Shown in pieces: positions 1-11,078 of a stretch of DNA of 64,000 nucleotides (the first letter of the stretch is position 1; each line of letters begins with the position of its first letter). A program made the position numbers and the translations under genes. The DNA comes from Darksidea phi (taxonomy: Eukaryota; Ascomycota; Dothideomycetes; Pleosporales; Lentitheciaceae), in the NCBI GenBank assembly GCA_030770425.1, contig JASJFT010000026.1, positions 62,001 to 126,000 on the forward strand, read 5' to 3'. Under the pieces are notes generated by a model. That model saw nothing but the letters and a program-made list of their open reading frames with translations, was not told the DNA's origin and ran no database searches.

Positions 1-1
1 G

Positions 2-2950
2 AAGCAGTCATACCTTGTTCGCTGGGTAAACGTCGAAGCGGGACACACGATATCGTGGAGCATACAACCACACAAGAAATCGATCAACTTTGGCCTCTTC
101 AAACACCCCGGCGCCGGCAGCGGCATCATCCCAAACCTCACCTCGTCCACCACCTTCGAACCGCCCCCCACGCCCTCCCTCGAAGTACCGCCGACGCGCG
201 GGCGCGGTTCCTCGACCTCCCGAAATGACAAAACCTTCGTTCTGGAGAAGCTGTCGGCGATTGGCCTGAAACAGGTGCATTGGGTGGGCAAATGCGAGGC
301 TGATAAGGTGTCCATGGGGACGTGGGATGTGCCCGAGGGCGAGGGTGGCATGTACGGCCTGGTGTTTGACAATACCTTCTCCAAAACGGTGTCGAAAACA
401 GCAACCTTCGTATTGATGACCTATCCCACCAATGCGCCGCCAAAGTCAGGACACCACATGCACTACGCCCAAGCCGGAGGAAGCTCGTCGAACCTCACGG
501 CGAGATCGAGCCCAGGATTAGGGGCTGTCGGAGACTCCTCTGAGTCGCTACTCCATCAACAGATGCTCGCCGAACGCCCAAAATCCTCGTATGTGGCTGC
601 AGCACCTTCGCTGAGCTCTTCGTTCTTGACCGGCGTGCTTCAAAAGAAGAGAAGGAAGCGAAACCAGGGATACGCAAGGCGCTTTTTCTCGCTCGACTTC
701 ACATCTTCTACGCTATCTTACTATCGAAACGACCATTCTTCAGCGCTACGGGGCTCTATTCCCCTATCGCTGGCCGCCATAGGGGCAAACGATCACACAA
801 GAGAGATCTCCGTGGATTCTGGTGCAGAGATATGGCAGTTACGCGCAAACAACGCCAAAGACTTCAACATGTGGAGGGACGCACTTGATAAGGCATCTCG
901 TAATGCGGGGACAATAACGTCGCCAACTGTGCGCATCACACAAAAACTTTCATCGAGCACGTCGCACTCTCTAAACCAGGCGGAAGAGACCGAGTGGGCA
1001 AGAGTAGAAAACCTTGTAGGCAGGATCGCAGGAATCAGAGACGCTGTTCGGAGACTCGCTCAAGACACAGATCCTAAATACACTTCTTCGTCCCCTAGCC
1101 TCAGCCAGGGCAGGGTACAGGACAATCTATCGCCCAGCCCATCAGATCACGACTCTGGCGACTACTTCCCGGATGACAGGGGCTTGGATAAGAAGGCGTT
1201 CTGGAAACGGAAAGCCAGTAACTCCGGGAACCACAGTCCGTCAGGTCTATTTAGAAGAAGCGTGTCAGCTCAAGTTGGAGTTGCGTCGCCCGGTGCAGCG
1301 ATCCCACCCCTCCCTCAACCGAACGGCGGAAACCTGTCCGTACCCAAGCGCAATGATCGTCTAAGCGTGGTCCCATCGCAAGAAGACGGCGTCCACGATC
1401 ACTGTATGGCCTTGCTGCGTGATCTTGACACAGTAGTGAAGGAGTTCTCTGAGCTTCTAGCGGAAAGCCGGCAAAGACGGACACCTGCACCTCCTACGGC
1501 TATGTCTCCGCGACGAAGCATCGATTCGCAGGAATCGGCAGATGAATTCTTTGATGCTAACGATGGTAATACGCACAAGTCGCAGCTTCTTACTATACGG
1601 CGTGACAGCGAGGAAGTCCATGAGCGCGACGAGGTCTCCGACGGGGAGTCTGAGTCTTCATCCGAGAACGAGGGTGCCGGTTTCTTCGACCGTCGTATGT
1701 CTCTAGAAGTGCGACCTTCGCTCTTCCCCACAAAACCGAAATCTTTGTCTCCGCTACCGCTCGCTCCGGTCAAACGTCGTCTAAACGTTCCTGCTACAAA
1801 TACCACACCACCGAGTCTCATCGCCTTCTTTCGCAAGAATGTCGGAAAAGACCTTTCTACTATTGCAATGCCTGTTACCGCCAACGAGCCTACCTCCGCT
1901 CTCCAGCGTTTAGCTGAACAACTCGAATACAGCGAGCTCCTCGATGCCGCCGCGAACGCCTCCTCCGAAACAGGCGAACGTCTCGTCTACATGGCCGCTT
2001 TCGCCATCTCCAGTTTTAGCAACGTACGTGCCAAAGAACGCGCAGCCCGCAAACCATTCAACCCTATGCTAGGCGAAACTTTCGAACTCGTCCGCGAAGA
2101 CAAAGGTTTCCGCTTCGTTGCTGAGAAAGTAGTCCACCGTCCCGTACGCATGGCCTGCCACGCTGAATCGCAACATTGGTCCTTCGTTCAGTCACCTACC
2201 CCTGTACAGAAGTTTTGGGGCAAAAGCGCAGAGTTGAACACTGACGGTCGTGTCCGCGTTTTCCTCCATGCCTCAGGCGAGCACTTCAGCTGGGCTATAG
2301 CAACGTCCTTCCTCCGCAACGTCATCGCAGGAGAGAAGTACCTCGAGCCTACAGGAACCATGACCATTATCTCCGAAACTACAGGCGCCAAGGCGGTATG
2401 TACGTTCAAGGCAGGCGGCATGTTCGCCGGCCGCAGTGAAGAGGTGTTTGTACAAGTCTTTGATAGTACGGGCTCTGTTTTGCCAATGGGCGCACAAGGA
2501 AAATGGACGTCAGAACTGCAACTCACATCCAACGGCCAACCCACCGGTAAGACGTGCTGGCATGTAGGCGAGCTCGTTGAGACACCATCGCGGCATTACG
2601 GATTCACTACTTTTGCTGCATCGCTCAATCAAATCACTTCAATTGAAGAGAACAAACTCCCGCCCACGGACAGCAGGTTGCGACCTGATCAGCGAGCTGC
2701 AGAGGACCAGGATATGGACCGTGCAGAGGCGCTCAAGGCCAAGTTAGAAGAGAGGCAGAGGTCAAGGAGGCGTGTCATGGAAGATCATGGAGAGGAGTGG
2801 CATCCGAGGTGGTTTAGTAAAGTGAGGCCGCAGGACGCAGGGGCGTTGGGCGATGAGGAGGTCTGGAGGTTGATACCTGGGGCTGAGGGTTATTGGGAGT
2901 GTAGGGAGAAGGGGGATTGGACCGGTGTGCAGGAAGTCTTTGAAGTGTAA
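2..2950 (+). CDS. OSH3: Oxysterol-binding protein, Osh3 type (5' end outside window)
   Basis: Lipid-transfer protein of ER-plasma membrane contacts. The frame is open from base 2, so the start lies upstream; 982 residues are visible. Residues 1-155 are the rest of an N-terminal GOLD-like domain, in the same frame as the downstream part. A PH domain follows at about 206-300. An EFFDAND stretch at 1544-1564 matches the FFAT motif that binds the ER protein VAP/Scs2. The sterol/PI4P-binding ORD runs from about residue 618 to 970. GOLD-PH-FFAT-ORD order is the architecture of yeast Osh3 and filamentous-fungal orthologues. The family signature EQVSHHPP reads EKVVHRPV here, so one His and one Pro are replaced; some Osh3-class proteins diverge here too. 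No intron is needed in the visible part. Identity is confident; the missing N-terminus is about 60-100 residues by family comparison. Confidence 0.93.
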   Translation, partial: KQSYLVRWVNVEAGHTISWSIQPHKKSINFGLFKHPGAGSGIIPNLTSSTTFEPPPTPSLEVPPTRGRGSSTSRNDKTFVLEKLSAIGLKQVHWVGKCEADKVSMGTWDVPEGEGGMYGLVFDNTFSKTVSKTATFVLMTYPTNAPPKSGHHMHYAQAGGSSSNLTARSSPGLGAVGDSSESLLHQQMLAERPKSSYVAAAPSLSSSFLTGVLQKKRRKRNQGYARRFFSLDFTSSTLSYYRNDHSSALRGSIPLSLAAIGANDHTREISVDSGAEIWQLRANNAKDFNMWRDALDKASRNAGTITSPTVRITQKLSSSTSHSLNQAEETEWARVENLVGRIAGIRDAVRRLAQDTDPKYTSSSPSLSQGRVQDNLSPSPSDHDSGDYFPDDRGLDKKAFWKRKASNSGNHSPSGLFRRSVSAQVGVASPGAAIPPLPQPNGGNLSVPKRNDRLSVVPSQEDGVHDHCMALLRDLDTVVKEFSELLAESRQRRTPAPPTAMSPRRSIDSQESADEFFDANDGNTHKSQLLTIRRDSEEVHERDEVSDGESESSSENEGAGFFDRRMSLEVRPSLFPTKPKSLSPLPLAPVKRRLNVPATNTTPPSLIAFFRKNVGKDLSTIAMPVTANEPTSALQRLAEQLEYSELLDAAANASSETGERLVYMAAFAISSFSNVRAKERAARKPFNPMLGETFELVREDKGFRFVAEKVVHRPVRMACHAESQHWSFVQSPTPVQKFWGKSAELNTDGRVRVFLHASGEHFSWAIATSFLRNVIAGEKYLEPTGTMTIISETTGAKAVCTFKAGGMFAGRSEEVFVQVFDSTGSVLPMGAQGKWTSELQLTSNGQPTGKTCWHVGELVETPSRHYGFTTFAASLNQITSIEENKLPPTDSRLRPDQRAAEDQDMDRAEALKAKLEERQRSRRRVMEDHGEEWHPRWFSKVRPQDAGALGDEEVWRLIPGAEGYWECREKGDWTGVQEVFEV

Positions 2951-2969
2951 ATGGATAGCGATGGAAAGA

Positions 2970-3004
2970 GGGGGGGGGGGGGGGGGGGGCGGTTTTTTTT
3001 TTTT
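2970..3004. repeat. Poly-G (20) followed by poly-T tract
   Basis: Twenty consecutive G at 2970-2989, then CGG and a run of T, directly 3' of the oxysterol-binding gene and within its likely 3' UTR. Together with the nearby poly-C tract and gap it marks a stretch that is hard to sequence. Confidence 0.9.
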
Positions 3005-3113
3005 GGGTGGGGGTGGTGTGTGTGGTAGAAGGGGGGTTTGATTGTTTAATTGTGTAGTGGGCCGAGATACAAGCGGGTGTGTGCAAACCCGGTATAACAA
3101 AAGCAAAAATAAA

Positions 3114-3119
3114 NNNNNN
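3114..3119. other. Assembly gap, six N
   Basis: Six undetermined bases, three bases before a giant C homopolymer. The true gap length is unknown; such short N runs are often placeholders. Confidence 0.97.
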
Positions 3120-3123
3120 CACG

Positions 3124-3265
<142 letters not shown>

Positions 3266-3267
3266 CG

Positions 3268-3891
3268 ATTTTTTTTTGGGACTTGGTTGGAGTTGTTGGA
3301 TTCAAGGGAGGTAGATTGTTGCATATGGATGATGGAGCCTTTACATCGCTGTTGTGTGCAAGACGGAATATCCAAAGCAATCAAAATCGTTTGCTAATTA
3401 ATTTGGGCGGTTGAAAGCATTGTCTATGACCATCTCATCATATCTTAAGCCGCGAGTTGGGCCAATGTTTACACAATAAATTTTGGAATACACCACAACC
3501 ACTTCAACTACTAGGGTGCCTTTGAAACTAATATTTATAGGAGCAGCAATTCTAGGATAACTAGAATAAGCCACTATCTACTGTCTACGCAACGCTACCA
3601 GATACTGCTAGCTATAAATGCATAGCATGACCAAAAAGCGAAATGTGCCTTGTCCAAAGTCCAGGAGTTGACCAAAGATCTTTATTCTTTTTGATATGGT
3701 GATGGGACGCGTGGTTCTACCTGGACCGGCTGTACAATGTTGTTTCGTTTCGTGTGGTATGTAGCTGGTCAAAGACACGCAGCGCTGGTCAGAGAGAAGA
3801 AAGGCCAACGACGAGCATGACTTCTGACTGCTAAGCAGAAGAGGCTCTGGTTATATAGCGAATATGGTCGAGAAGCTGAGTGGTTTGTTAC
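3268..3891. other. Intergenic, no gene recognised
   Basis: Moderately AT-rich spacer between the 3' ends of the oxysterol-binding gene (+) and RTF1 (-), so it should hold both 3' UTRs. Only short frames without family resemblance are present. Confidence 0.6.
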
Positions 3892-5638
3892 TTAGATCTC
3901 GATATCGACGCCAATATCCATGGAGGCAATGATATCATCGTCCATCTTTGGTTTCCTGAAGGTAGGCAGCCCCTTCCGTTCTGTCTTCTTCTTCTCCTGC
4001 GGCTTCGGCGTGCTGGCCCTCGAAGAATCTCCGTCAAACAGCGCATCAACCTCCAGATTCTTCTTGCTCAACGCAGCCTCTTCCTGCGCCTTCTTAGCCT
4101 CCTCCTCGGCCAACTTCTTTCGTCGTGCCTCTTGCTCCGCTCGCTTGCGCGCCTGCTGCTTCTGCTGTCGTTCTTCGAGCTGTGCCTTGCGGATGCGCTC
4201 TTGCTCTGCCCTCCGATTCTGTCTGTTGATCTCGGCGAGACGCGCTGCTGCGGATTCTGACTGTGTGGGAATCCTTGGGGTAGGGTTATCGGATGCTGAC
4301 CTGTCTAAAAGGTAGGAGAACTTTGCGGTCTTGGCGATGCGGTCGTTGATGTCTGCATCGGTCCAGAAACGGTTCTCAAGACTCTTCATATCCTCAAACT
4401 TCTTCTTCAAGAAGGCCTGAGTGGGGACCTTAGCCCCAACTTCTGAGAGGGACTGCTTGTATGTGTCGAGATCGTACTATTGATGCATTAGCGGTAGATA
4501 GAAACGCGCAATTTGATACATTGACTCACTTCCGTAAAGCGCTGGTTAGACAGAAACTGAAATTGGTACTCCTTCGTTACCGTGCCATGCTGACAGATAA
4601 CGTACTGATCTGTCGCAACACGCTTGCCATTCTTGCCTTCGAAGACATAGGGCTTGCCGGTGGTAAAGCCTACCAGACGATTAGTTAAATGAATGACTGT
4701 AACGTCATTGACAGCGTACCCTTGATCTGTGCCATTTTATACAATGTCCTCCGTTGCGCATCCTGACCTACACCGATGCGCCCGAAAGCGCCCGACACAG
4801 CCTTGTCAAAGCCGGGGTAGAAGCAGACCTGTGAGAAGAAGCCACGGCCAACGCGAACCGACTCGAAGTGTGTCAGGGTCGCCGGAAGATCTTCATGGAC
4901 GACGGGCTTGCGGTCTTCGTCTGACTCAACGTCGCTCTCGCCCTCGGCATCAATGTCAGAACGAGCGCCCCGATCAGCGGAGCTGGATCGCCGGCGACCG
5001 TTCCGGCGGTCATCGTCACGATCATCCCGGTTCTGTCGTTGCTGGCCAACCTGCTCTCGATGGCGCTTATAAGCCTCCAAGCCGCTGGTAGTCTTGGGCT
5101 TGACCTGTCGGCTGCTCTTGCGTTGGGATTCCTCGGGTTCCTCAGAGTCAGCCTTCCTTTTCCGCATATTCGCTGCGCGCCTGGCCACCTCAGCCTGGAA
5201 GTTGGCCCTGCTCATCTCTTCAGCGCGCTGGCCCAAGATTTCCTCTCGCTCCAGCTGCGACATGGCAAGGATTCTCGCCTTGTCACGGCTATCGAGGTAT
5301 TTGCCTTCCAGTGGATACGGGACGTCGTCATCGCGAGACGGAGCGTCGTCGTCGCGGTCTGAGTCGGATTCGTCCATAGCGTCGGAGCCTAGGGAGTTTG
5401 GCGATGAAGCGGCCACTGAGGAGCTGGGTCGAGTCAGCTGCATGTTGTGCGAGGGGCGCGAAAGGGGAGCGAGAGCGGGAAGAGGGTCGAAGCAGGCTGT
5501 ATGGTATCGGTCCAAGAGGCAAAAGGAAGATGAGGTAAGCACATGTGAAAGCGGGAATACTCACGCCTCGCCTTCTTCGACGTCTGCATCATCGTCCCCG
5601 CCAGCGAGAGCGAAGAGTTCGTCGTCGAGGTCGGCCAT
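3892..5638 (-). CDS. RTF1: RNA polymerase-associated protein Rtf1 (Paf1 complex)
   Basis: Paf1-complex subunit that couples elongating RNA polymerase II to H2B ubiquitination and Spt5. Four exons on the minus strand: 5638-5565, 5423-4720, 4669-4530 and 4476-3892. They total 1,503 nt and encode 500 aa; donors are GTGAGT, GTACGC and GTGAGT. The Plus3 domain lies at about residues 205-345, with VGRGFFSQVCFYPGFDKA and the YKMAQIKG block split by intron 2. It is preceded by an acidic Asp/Ser/Arg-rich N-terminus and followed by a Lys/Glu/Gln-rich helix, the usual Rtf1 layout. The start ATG at 5638 gives MADLDDELFALAGG, typical for the family. It is divergent from COQ7. Identity is firm; the first intron (141 bp) is the least certain boundary but closes the frame. 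Confidence 0.93.
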
Positions 5639-6012
5639 GTTGAAAGCGGGCGAGTGTCGAAAGCGAGGGCGATAATTTTAGGGCAAGGGTCGTCAGTGGA
5701 GGCACTGGTCGTGGCGCGGCCGGCCGGGCAACTTTGACGGAGGTTGCGAGGAGAGGTGAGGGCAGGAAAGTTGAGGAGGGGACGGGGGCATTGGCAGTTT
5801 AAGAGCAACGACGCGCTGAGGGCTCGATTTGGTTAGAACAAGAGCTTGGTCCGAGCGTTCACCGATGAGCGCGCGACCTGTGACGTGCCTTTTTCGTTCA
5901 AATGTTTCCGCCCGGGGCGTCGCGCCGACTTTCACTCAGCACGCCGTTTTTGTATAATAGACAATTTAGACCACCCTCGTTTCTTTCCTTCGTGTCCACG
6001 TGTATATACGGC
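5639..6012. promoter_or_regulatory. Divergent promoter RTF1 / COQ7
   Basis: 374 bp between the start codons of RTF1 (-) and COQ7 (+), the only place for both promoters. A TATA-like TGTATAATAG lies near 5950 and TGTATATACG sits just before the COQ7 ATG. No other motif is convincing. Confidence 0.5.
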
Positions 6013-6834
6013 ATGTCTGTCGCACTCCTTCCCACACGATCATTGGCCCGCGCCGCCGCGCGCAGCCTACACGCCCCCGTTCTCGAGGTCCTTAGCCCAT
6101 GTACCCTCGCATCCGCCTCCCGCGAAAAAGCGCGGATCCACAGCACACCCGCAAACACAGCACAACCCTCTGCCTCCGCACGATATACAGCCGCCGCGCT
6201 CCCCGCACACGATCCCACAGTCTCCGATCATGCCGCCGCCGACAATGCGCCACCCATCACGCCCCTCACGCAGCCCCAGCGCGACTTCCTCGACTCCGCC
6301 CTCCGCGTAAATCAGGCCGGCGAGCTCGCCGCAGTGCTGATATACTCCGCACAAACCCCTCCGTTACTGCGTTCCCACCCACATCTCCGCCCATTAATGA
6401 AGCATATGCACGACCAGGAAGCCGGTCACTTTACCTACTTCAACTCCCTCCTCGCCAAGCACCGCATCCGCCCTACAGCCATGTACCCAGTCTGGCACGC
6501 TGCCGCCACGGTGCTAGGTTGGGGGACCGCAGTTATGGGCCGCGAGGCCGCTATGGCGTGCACGGAGGCTGTAGAAACGGAGATTGGCACACACTATAAC
6601 GAGCAGGTGCGGGTGCTGCTAGACTGGGCCGAGAAGATGGAGAAACAAGGGGAAAGTTTGGGGGAGGAGTTGACTGCCCTAATTGGAGAGCTGAGGCGAA
6701 TAAGGGACGAGGAGCTGGAGCATTTGGATCATGCCGTCGAGAATGATAGCAAGGAGGCGAAGCCCTATGAGTTGTTGACTAACGTTATTAGAGGGGGTTG
6801 TCGGACGGCGATTTGGATTACCGAGAAAGTGTAA
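6013..6834 (+). CDS. COQ7: 5-demethoxyubiquinone hydroxylase Coq7, mitochondrial
   Basis: Di-iron monooxygenase of ubiquinone synthesis that hydroxylates 5-demethoxyubiquinone at the matrix face of the inner mitochondrial membrane. Single exon, 273 aa. The ATG at 6013 starts MSVALLPTRSLARAAARS, an Arg/Ala/Ser-rich mitochondrial presequence, so it is preferred to an in-frame ATG 111 bp upstream. Iron-ligand motifs are visible: GELAA near residue 104, EAGHF near 136, an internal EAVETEIGTHY block and EELEHLDH near 233. Four-helix di-iron spacing and total length match eukaryotic Coq7. The gene is convergent with MRC1, the two stops being 222 bp apart. Confidence 0.95.
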   Translation: MSVALLPTRSLARAAARSLHAPVLEVLSPCTLASASREKARIHSTPANTAQPSASARYTAAALPAHDPTVSDHAAADNAPPITPLTQPQRDFLDSALRVNQAGELAAVLIYSAQTPPLLRSHPHLRPLMKHMHDQEAGHFTYFNSLLAKHRIRPTAMYPVWHAAATVLGWGTAVMGREAAMACTEAVETEIGTHYNEQVRVLLDWAEKMEKQGESLGEELTALIGELRRIRDEELEHLDHAVENDSKEAKPYELLTNVIRGGCRTAIWITEKV

Positions 6835-6895
6835 ACGTGTAAACGTGTAAGATACGGGATTTGTATATATTGTACAATATTTGTATATATAGAAA
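6835..6895 (+). terminator. 3' end region of COQ7 with TATATA-rich elements
   Basis: Directly after the stop, GTAAAC-GT units repeat three times (6832-6850). Then two TTGTATATAT blocks flank the 14-bp palindrome ATATTGTACAATAT (6867-6880). UA-rich elements of this kind act as polyadenylation efficiency elements in yeasts; that role here is inferred. Confidence 0.35.
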
Positions 6896-7056
6896 CACGC
6901 TCAAAAGATAGATGGATGAACGGACGAAGACGCTTCATTCGAATGCATTATGACACTCCTCAAACAACTCCATGTCCGACTGCGCCATGCTCCATATCCA
7001 AAACCCGAGTCTCTTGATATCTTCAAATCGCAGTCCATATACGCTTCGTGACCCAA

Positions 7057-10000
7057 TTATTCAAAGCCACCGCCCAACGCACTCAGCACACTCCTCTTGC
7101 CCCTCGCCCTGCCCGCCTTCTTCCTGAGTGCTTCCTTTCTCTTCGCCTCCGCCTTCTCCATGACAGCTCTCCTCTCTGCCTCTCTGGCCTGCGCATGAAT
7201 ATTGCTCCTGCCCGTTCCACCCCTTCTAACCCCGCCCTCTACTGGTGTGTTAGTTCCCGAGCTCCTCTCGCTCACTGTCGAGAAATTGCTCGTGGCGCGG
7301 CGGATCAAGCTCGGCACGCGGAATCCTGGTGCGTGTGTGGTGGAGGAAGGTGCGTGGAAGGCCAAGTTTGTATCTGTTGTGGTAGTGGAAGCGGTAGTAG
7401 TCGACGAGGTGGAGGTGCGGGATAGTGTGAGACGGTCGATTATGGTGGGTTTATGGGGTTTGTCTGCGTGTGTTGGGAGAGTGGTGGCTAGTTCGTCTTC
7501 GCTGTCGGACAGGTATTGTGAATCAGGTACCATTACGCGCGGGTCCTCTAGTAGTTCGGAAACAGAGTGTTCGATGTCAGCCATGGACATTGGTTTTCTG
7601 GCGATGCCGTCTGAAGCAGCTGTGCGGCGCAAATTTGGTGGGGGACGGTTCTCTTTCTCTTGGGAGTCTGGAGATTTACGCTTTAGAGGGTTGGCTGGGG
7701 CGTCCATGGTTTGGGAGTCTGGAACTGAAATATCCTCATTCTTGTCGTTGGTATCCTCTGATTGAGACTGAGAGGTTTCAGCCGTGACTTCCTCTGGGAC
7801 ATTTAGAAATTCGTAGTCGGCATCATCGTAGTGGTCGACTAAAGTCTTGAAGAAGGCAGTCTTCTTGACGTTTTCGGCTATAAGATTGTGTTAGCACTTT
7901 AGCCACACTCATATATACCAGCCACTTACCAATCTTGCCAATACGCTCATCCTGAAGTAGTGCCCTAGTCATCTGCTGGAATTCCCTCTGTCGCTTCCTC
8001 TGGCGCATCTCGGCTTCATCCTCCGAATCTGACAGCTCAAAATCGGCACGACCAGCAGCCCTCTTACGCCAATTGCCGCTTTTGAAGTCCTTGTAGAGCT
8101 GATTGATGTCCTTCTCATCATCCTTCCTCGACTTATCACTGTTGCCTATCAGCGACGTCCCAACCACAACTCAAAATAATCACTTACGCGTAAAATGCAG
8201 CGAGCTGTCGCTCATCAACCTTGACATCAGTAGTGTCAATCATCTTAGCTAGCTCCTCATCCACCTCAGCATCACTATCATCGTCGCTTGCGCCTCCGAT
8301 ACCAGCGTACTCGTCTTCAGATTCCTCTGCCTGTTCTTCAACAGCGTCCCGGGCCCAGCTTGTCTTCTTGTTGAAGTCGTCAACCTTTTGCTGCTTCTTT
8401 GCGGCCTTCTTCATGACGCTGAAGATGTCTTTGGCCTTGGTAGGTCGTTCCTCGACGTCGACGTCTGAGAAGATGTTGTCATCGTCGATATCGGACAGCT
8501 CAACAGGAGTTCCTTGGCGCCCTCTTCGGAGCTTGCCCCTCCTTTGCGCTACTGGTGATTCGTCTATTCGCATCATAATTGTGTCAACAGTAGATGAGGG
8601 GGCCCCGAGTCCGGCAGGCGATCGAGACATAAGGAAGCCGGCGTCTTGGGTGGGTTCGGGGACTTCGGAAAGCTGAGTGCTGGAGAGCTGCGTCCGGGAG
8701 AACGTTGGGGAAGTATCGACTAGCTGACTGATGCCCAGATTGAGCTGTGAAATAACGCCATCCCCCGACTCGATTTGCTGAGAGGATACCCCTTGACTAT
8801 TAGGAATGAGAAAGTCATTCCCTTTTCCAAAGACGGCATCAGGCTGAGTATCAGGCAGACTTCGAAGGAAGTCCAGAGAATCCTGCTCCTGTTCCGGTGG
8901 TAGGACATCGTCATCTTGAGAAGCCGAACTCAGGTTGGCCATTGTACCCGCAAATGCTTGGGTAAGACCAACGGCTGGTGCTGCATCGCCAAAGCCAAAT
9001 GCCGCCATGGCGTTGTCCTGAGTAGCCACCTGGGTAGGTGATCCCTTTGGAGGTACTGCATCTTCATCCTCATCCTCATCGTCGACCACTACATGTCTTA
9101 CTCGGTGCGCAGCACGCTTGCGGGCGGGCGCTTCAAGTTCGTCCTCTATAACCTCATCACCCATGAGCTTGTCTTCTCGAGAGATATCCTCAGGCTCTTC
9201 TAAGTTGTCTTCGTCTGCCATTTCGTCAAACAATCCATGGGGTTTGTCAACGGTATCTTCGTCAAGCTCCTCCTCCTCGTCAGCCTCATCTTCAGCTTCT
9301 TCATCTTCGGACCCAGAAAGCTCAAGGACAGCATCTTCCTCATTCTCATCTTCATCTTCGCCCTCTACCGCATTCTCCTCCCCGCTCGCAATGTAGTCAT
9401 CATCAGATTCGTCGCTCGAAACAAGTCCATCGCCGACCTCGCCATTTGCTTTGGCTTCCTTACGCTCCAGTTTCGCGAGCGCGAGATCTTCCTGTCGTTG
9501 CTTCTCAAACTGCGCAACCATATCCTCAATTTCCATCTGTCGCTTCTCCCGCTCTTCTTCTGTCTCAACGTGGATACCCTTCCTACGAAGTTCTTCAATC
9601 TTTTCCTCCCGCTCTTTATGTGCTTGTTGGCGAGCCTTTTGGTGCAAAGAGGCTCCAAGTTGCGCAAAGTTCATTGATCTTTCGCCTTTGGACTGCTTCT
9701 TCCCAGGCGACGTCACTCCGGCTAGGTGACGAAGACGAAGCAAGGACGGTGCCTCCCGGTTCTTCTTCTCGGGCAGCTTATCGAAGACAGGGAATCTGCT
9801 CTTGGGTTGCACAACTTCCAGGTCATCATCTGAGTCTGACAGATCCACCATGGTAGTTCCGACGGGCTTCTTCGGTGCCAACTGAGCGCCCTGCACGATG
9901 GCCGGTTCGGATTGCCTTAGTAAGGTATTGGGAGGAAGGTGCTGGAATTCAGGTGCGCGCCCTTTGCCCTTGTCCAGCTTTGTGGGCGGCAACGAAGTGT

Positions 10001-11078
10001 TCCTATGTATAGGTGCCGTCGCTTCTGGTGTTTCCATGCCGGTCATGACTATTTCCTTCTGCGGTACGTCCTCAAAGCTTGGGGGGCTCGTAGGCGGGGT
10101 ATCGTGTCTCTGATTACCGTCTTCAGCATTCGGTGATGCTGGTATTGAGCTAGGGTCTGGAGTAAGAGGACCTGCCGTGTCCAATCCATCCACACCCTGA
10201 GGAAATCCGAATTTTGCAAACAGGTCTTTCGTACCATATTTTTTCTTCGTCTTGGACTGATGTGTGAGCTGCATGCCTCGTTCTATCCTTTGCTGTTCCC
10301 GAGCCATGGCCTCCAGGGCCTTTTTTCCCGCTTTGCGAGCGGGCTTCGTCAGCTGGGTAAGTCGCCTGCCGTCTTCACCATCCGATTTCTTGCCATCTGA
10401 ATCGTCATCGACCTCATGACGCGTAGTTTTTGCGCGTTTCTGTTCCTCTCGCTTCTGCTTCTGTGCAGCTAGTCTCTCTGCGCGTATTCGCTTAACTCGC
10501 TCGTTGAAGTCGGCATTGTAGGTCAGTTGTGTGTCTTCTGTTGAAGAAACAGTTGTTTGCGTTTTCTTCGACGCGGGCGAAGCATCTGGGGTGACAAAGA
10601 GGCCGGGCGAAGAACGTCGAGATCGTACGCTGGAAGAGGATGATTTAGAAGGAGAGGCGGTGTGTTCCCGTCTGGATTGAAGTCGGCGGGCTCGGTTCGC
10701 TTGCACGGGTGCATCATCTTCATCGTCGCTACTAGAGGAGATGATTTCGGCTTTCTTTTCTTGCTCTTTGGGTTGCTCCATGTGAGGCTCCTGCCGTTCA
10801 GTGTCTGCCATCAGTTGCTTCCTCATGCGCTCATACGCGCCCTCATCATCGTCGTTGTCTTCATCCTCACTGCTGAGGTTATCGACGGGTTTCGTAAGCA
10901 TGAGCCGCTGCTTCGCGCGCTCAATGGCCTGGTTGTTGGCTTCCTCATCGCTCTCTGACGACTCCTCCGACTCGACCTGTAGACGTGATAGCAGCCCTCT
11001 TCCGGCTTTGCGGACTAGGGTATTGTTGTCCCTTTCTGAATCGCTATCCGCAAGTTTGGAGAGCGCATTGGTCGTCAT
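7057..11078 (-). CDS. MRC1: Mrc1/Claspin-like replication checkpoint mediator
   Basis: Fork-associated protein that relays Rad3/ATR signals to the checkpoint kinase Cds1/Rad53. Three exons on the minus strand: 11078-8188, 8138-7930 and 7877-7057. They give 3,921 nt and 1,306 aa, with introns of 49 and 52 bp and GTAAGT donors. The protein is highly acidic and Ser-rich, with a long basic/acidic charged central region. The Mrc1-like domain spans the exon 1-2 junction, including the DERQLAAFYA and KSGNWRKRAAGRADFELSDSEDE blocks. About eleven SQ/TQ sites cluster in the part encoded by 8640-9040, as expected of an ATR target. The ATG at 11078 (MTTNALSKLADSDSE) is preferred to one 39 bp upstream because the downstream sequence reads like the family N-terminus. 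Confidence 0.88.

Noticed and set aside
1399..1884. 161-codon frame antisense to the oxysterol-binding gene
   Set aside because: The sense strand encodes a well-conserved family protein; the antisense frame has no family features.
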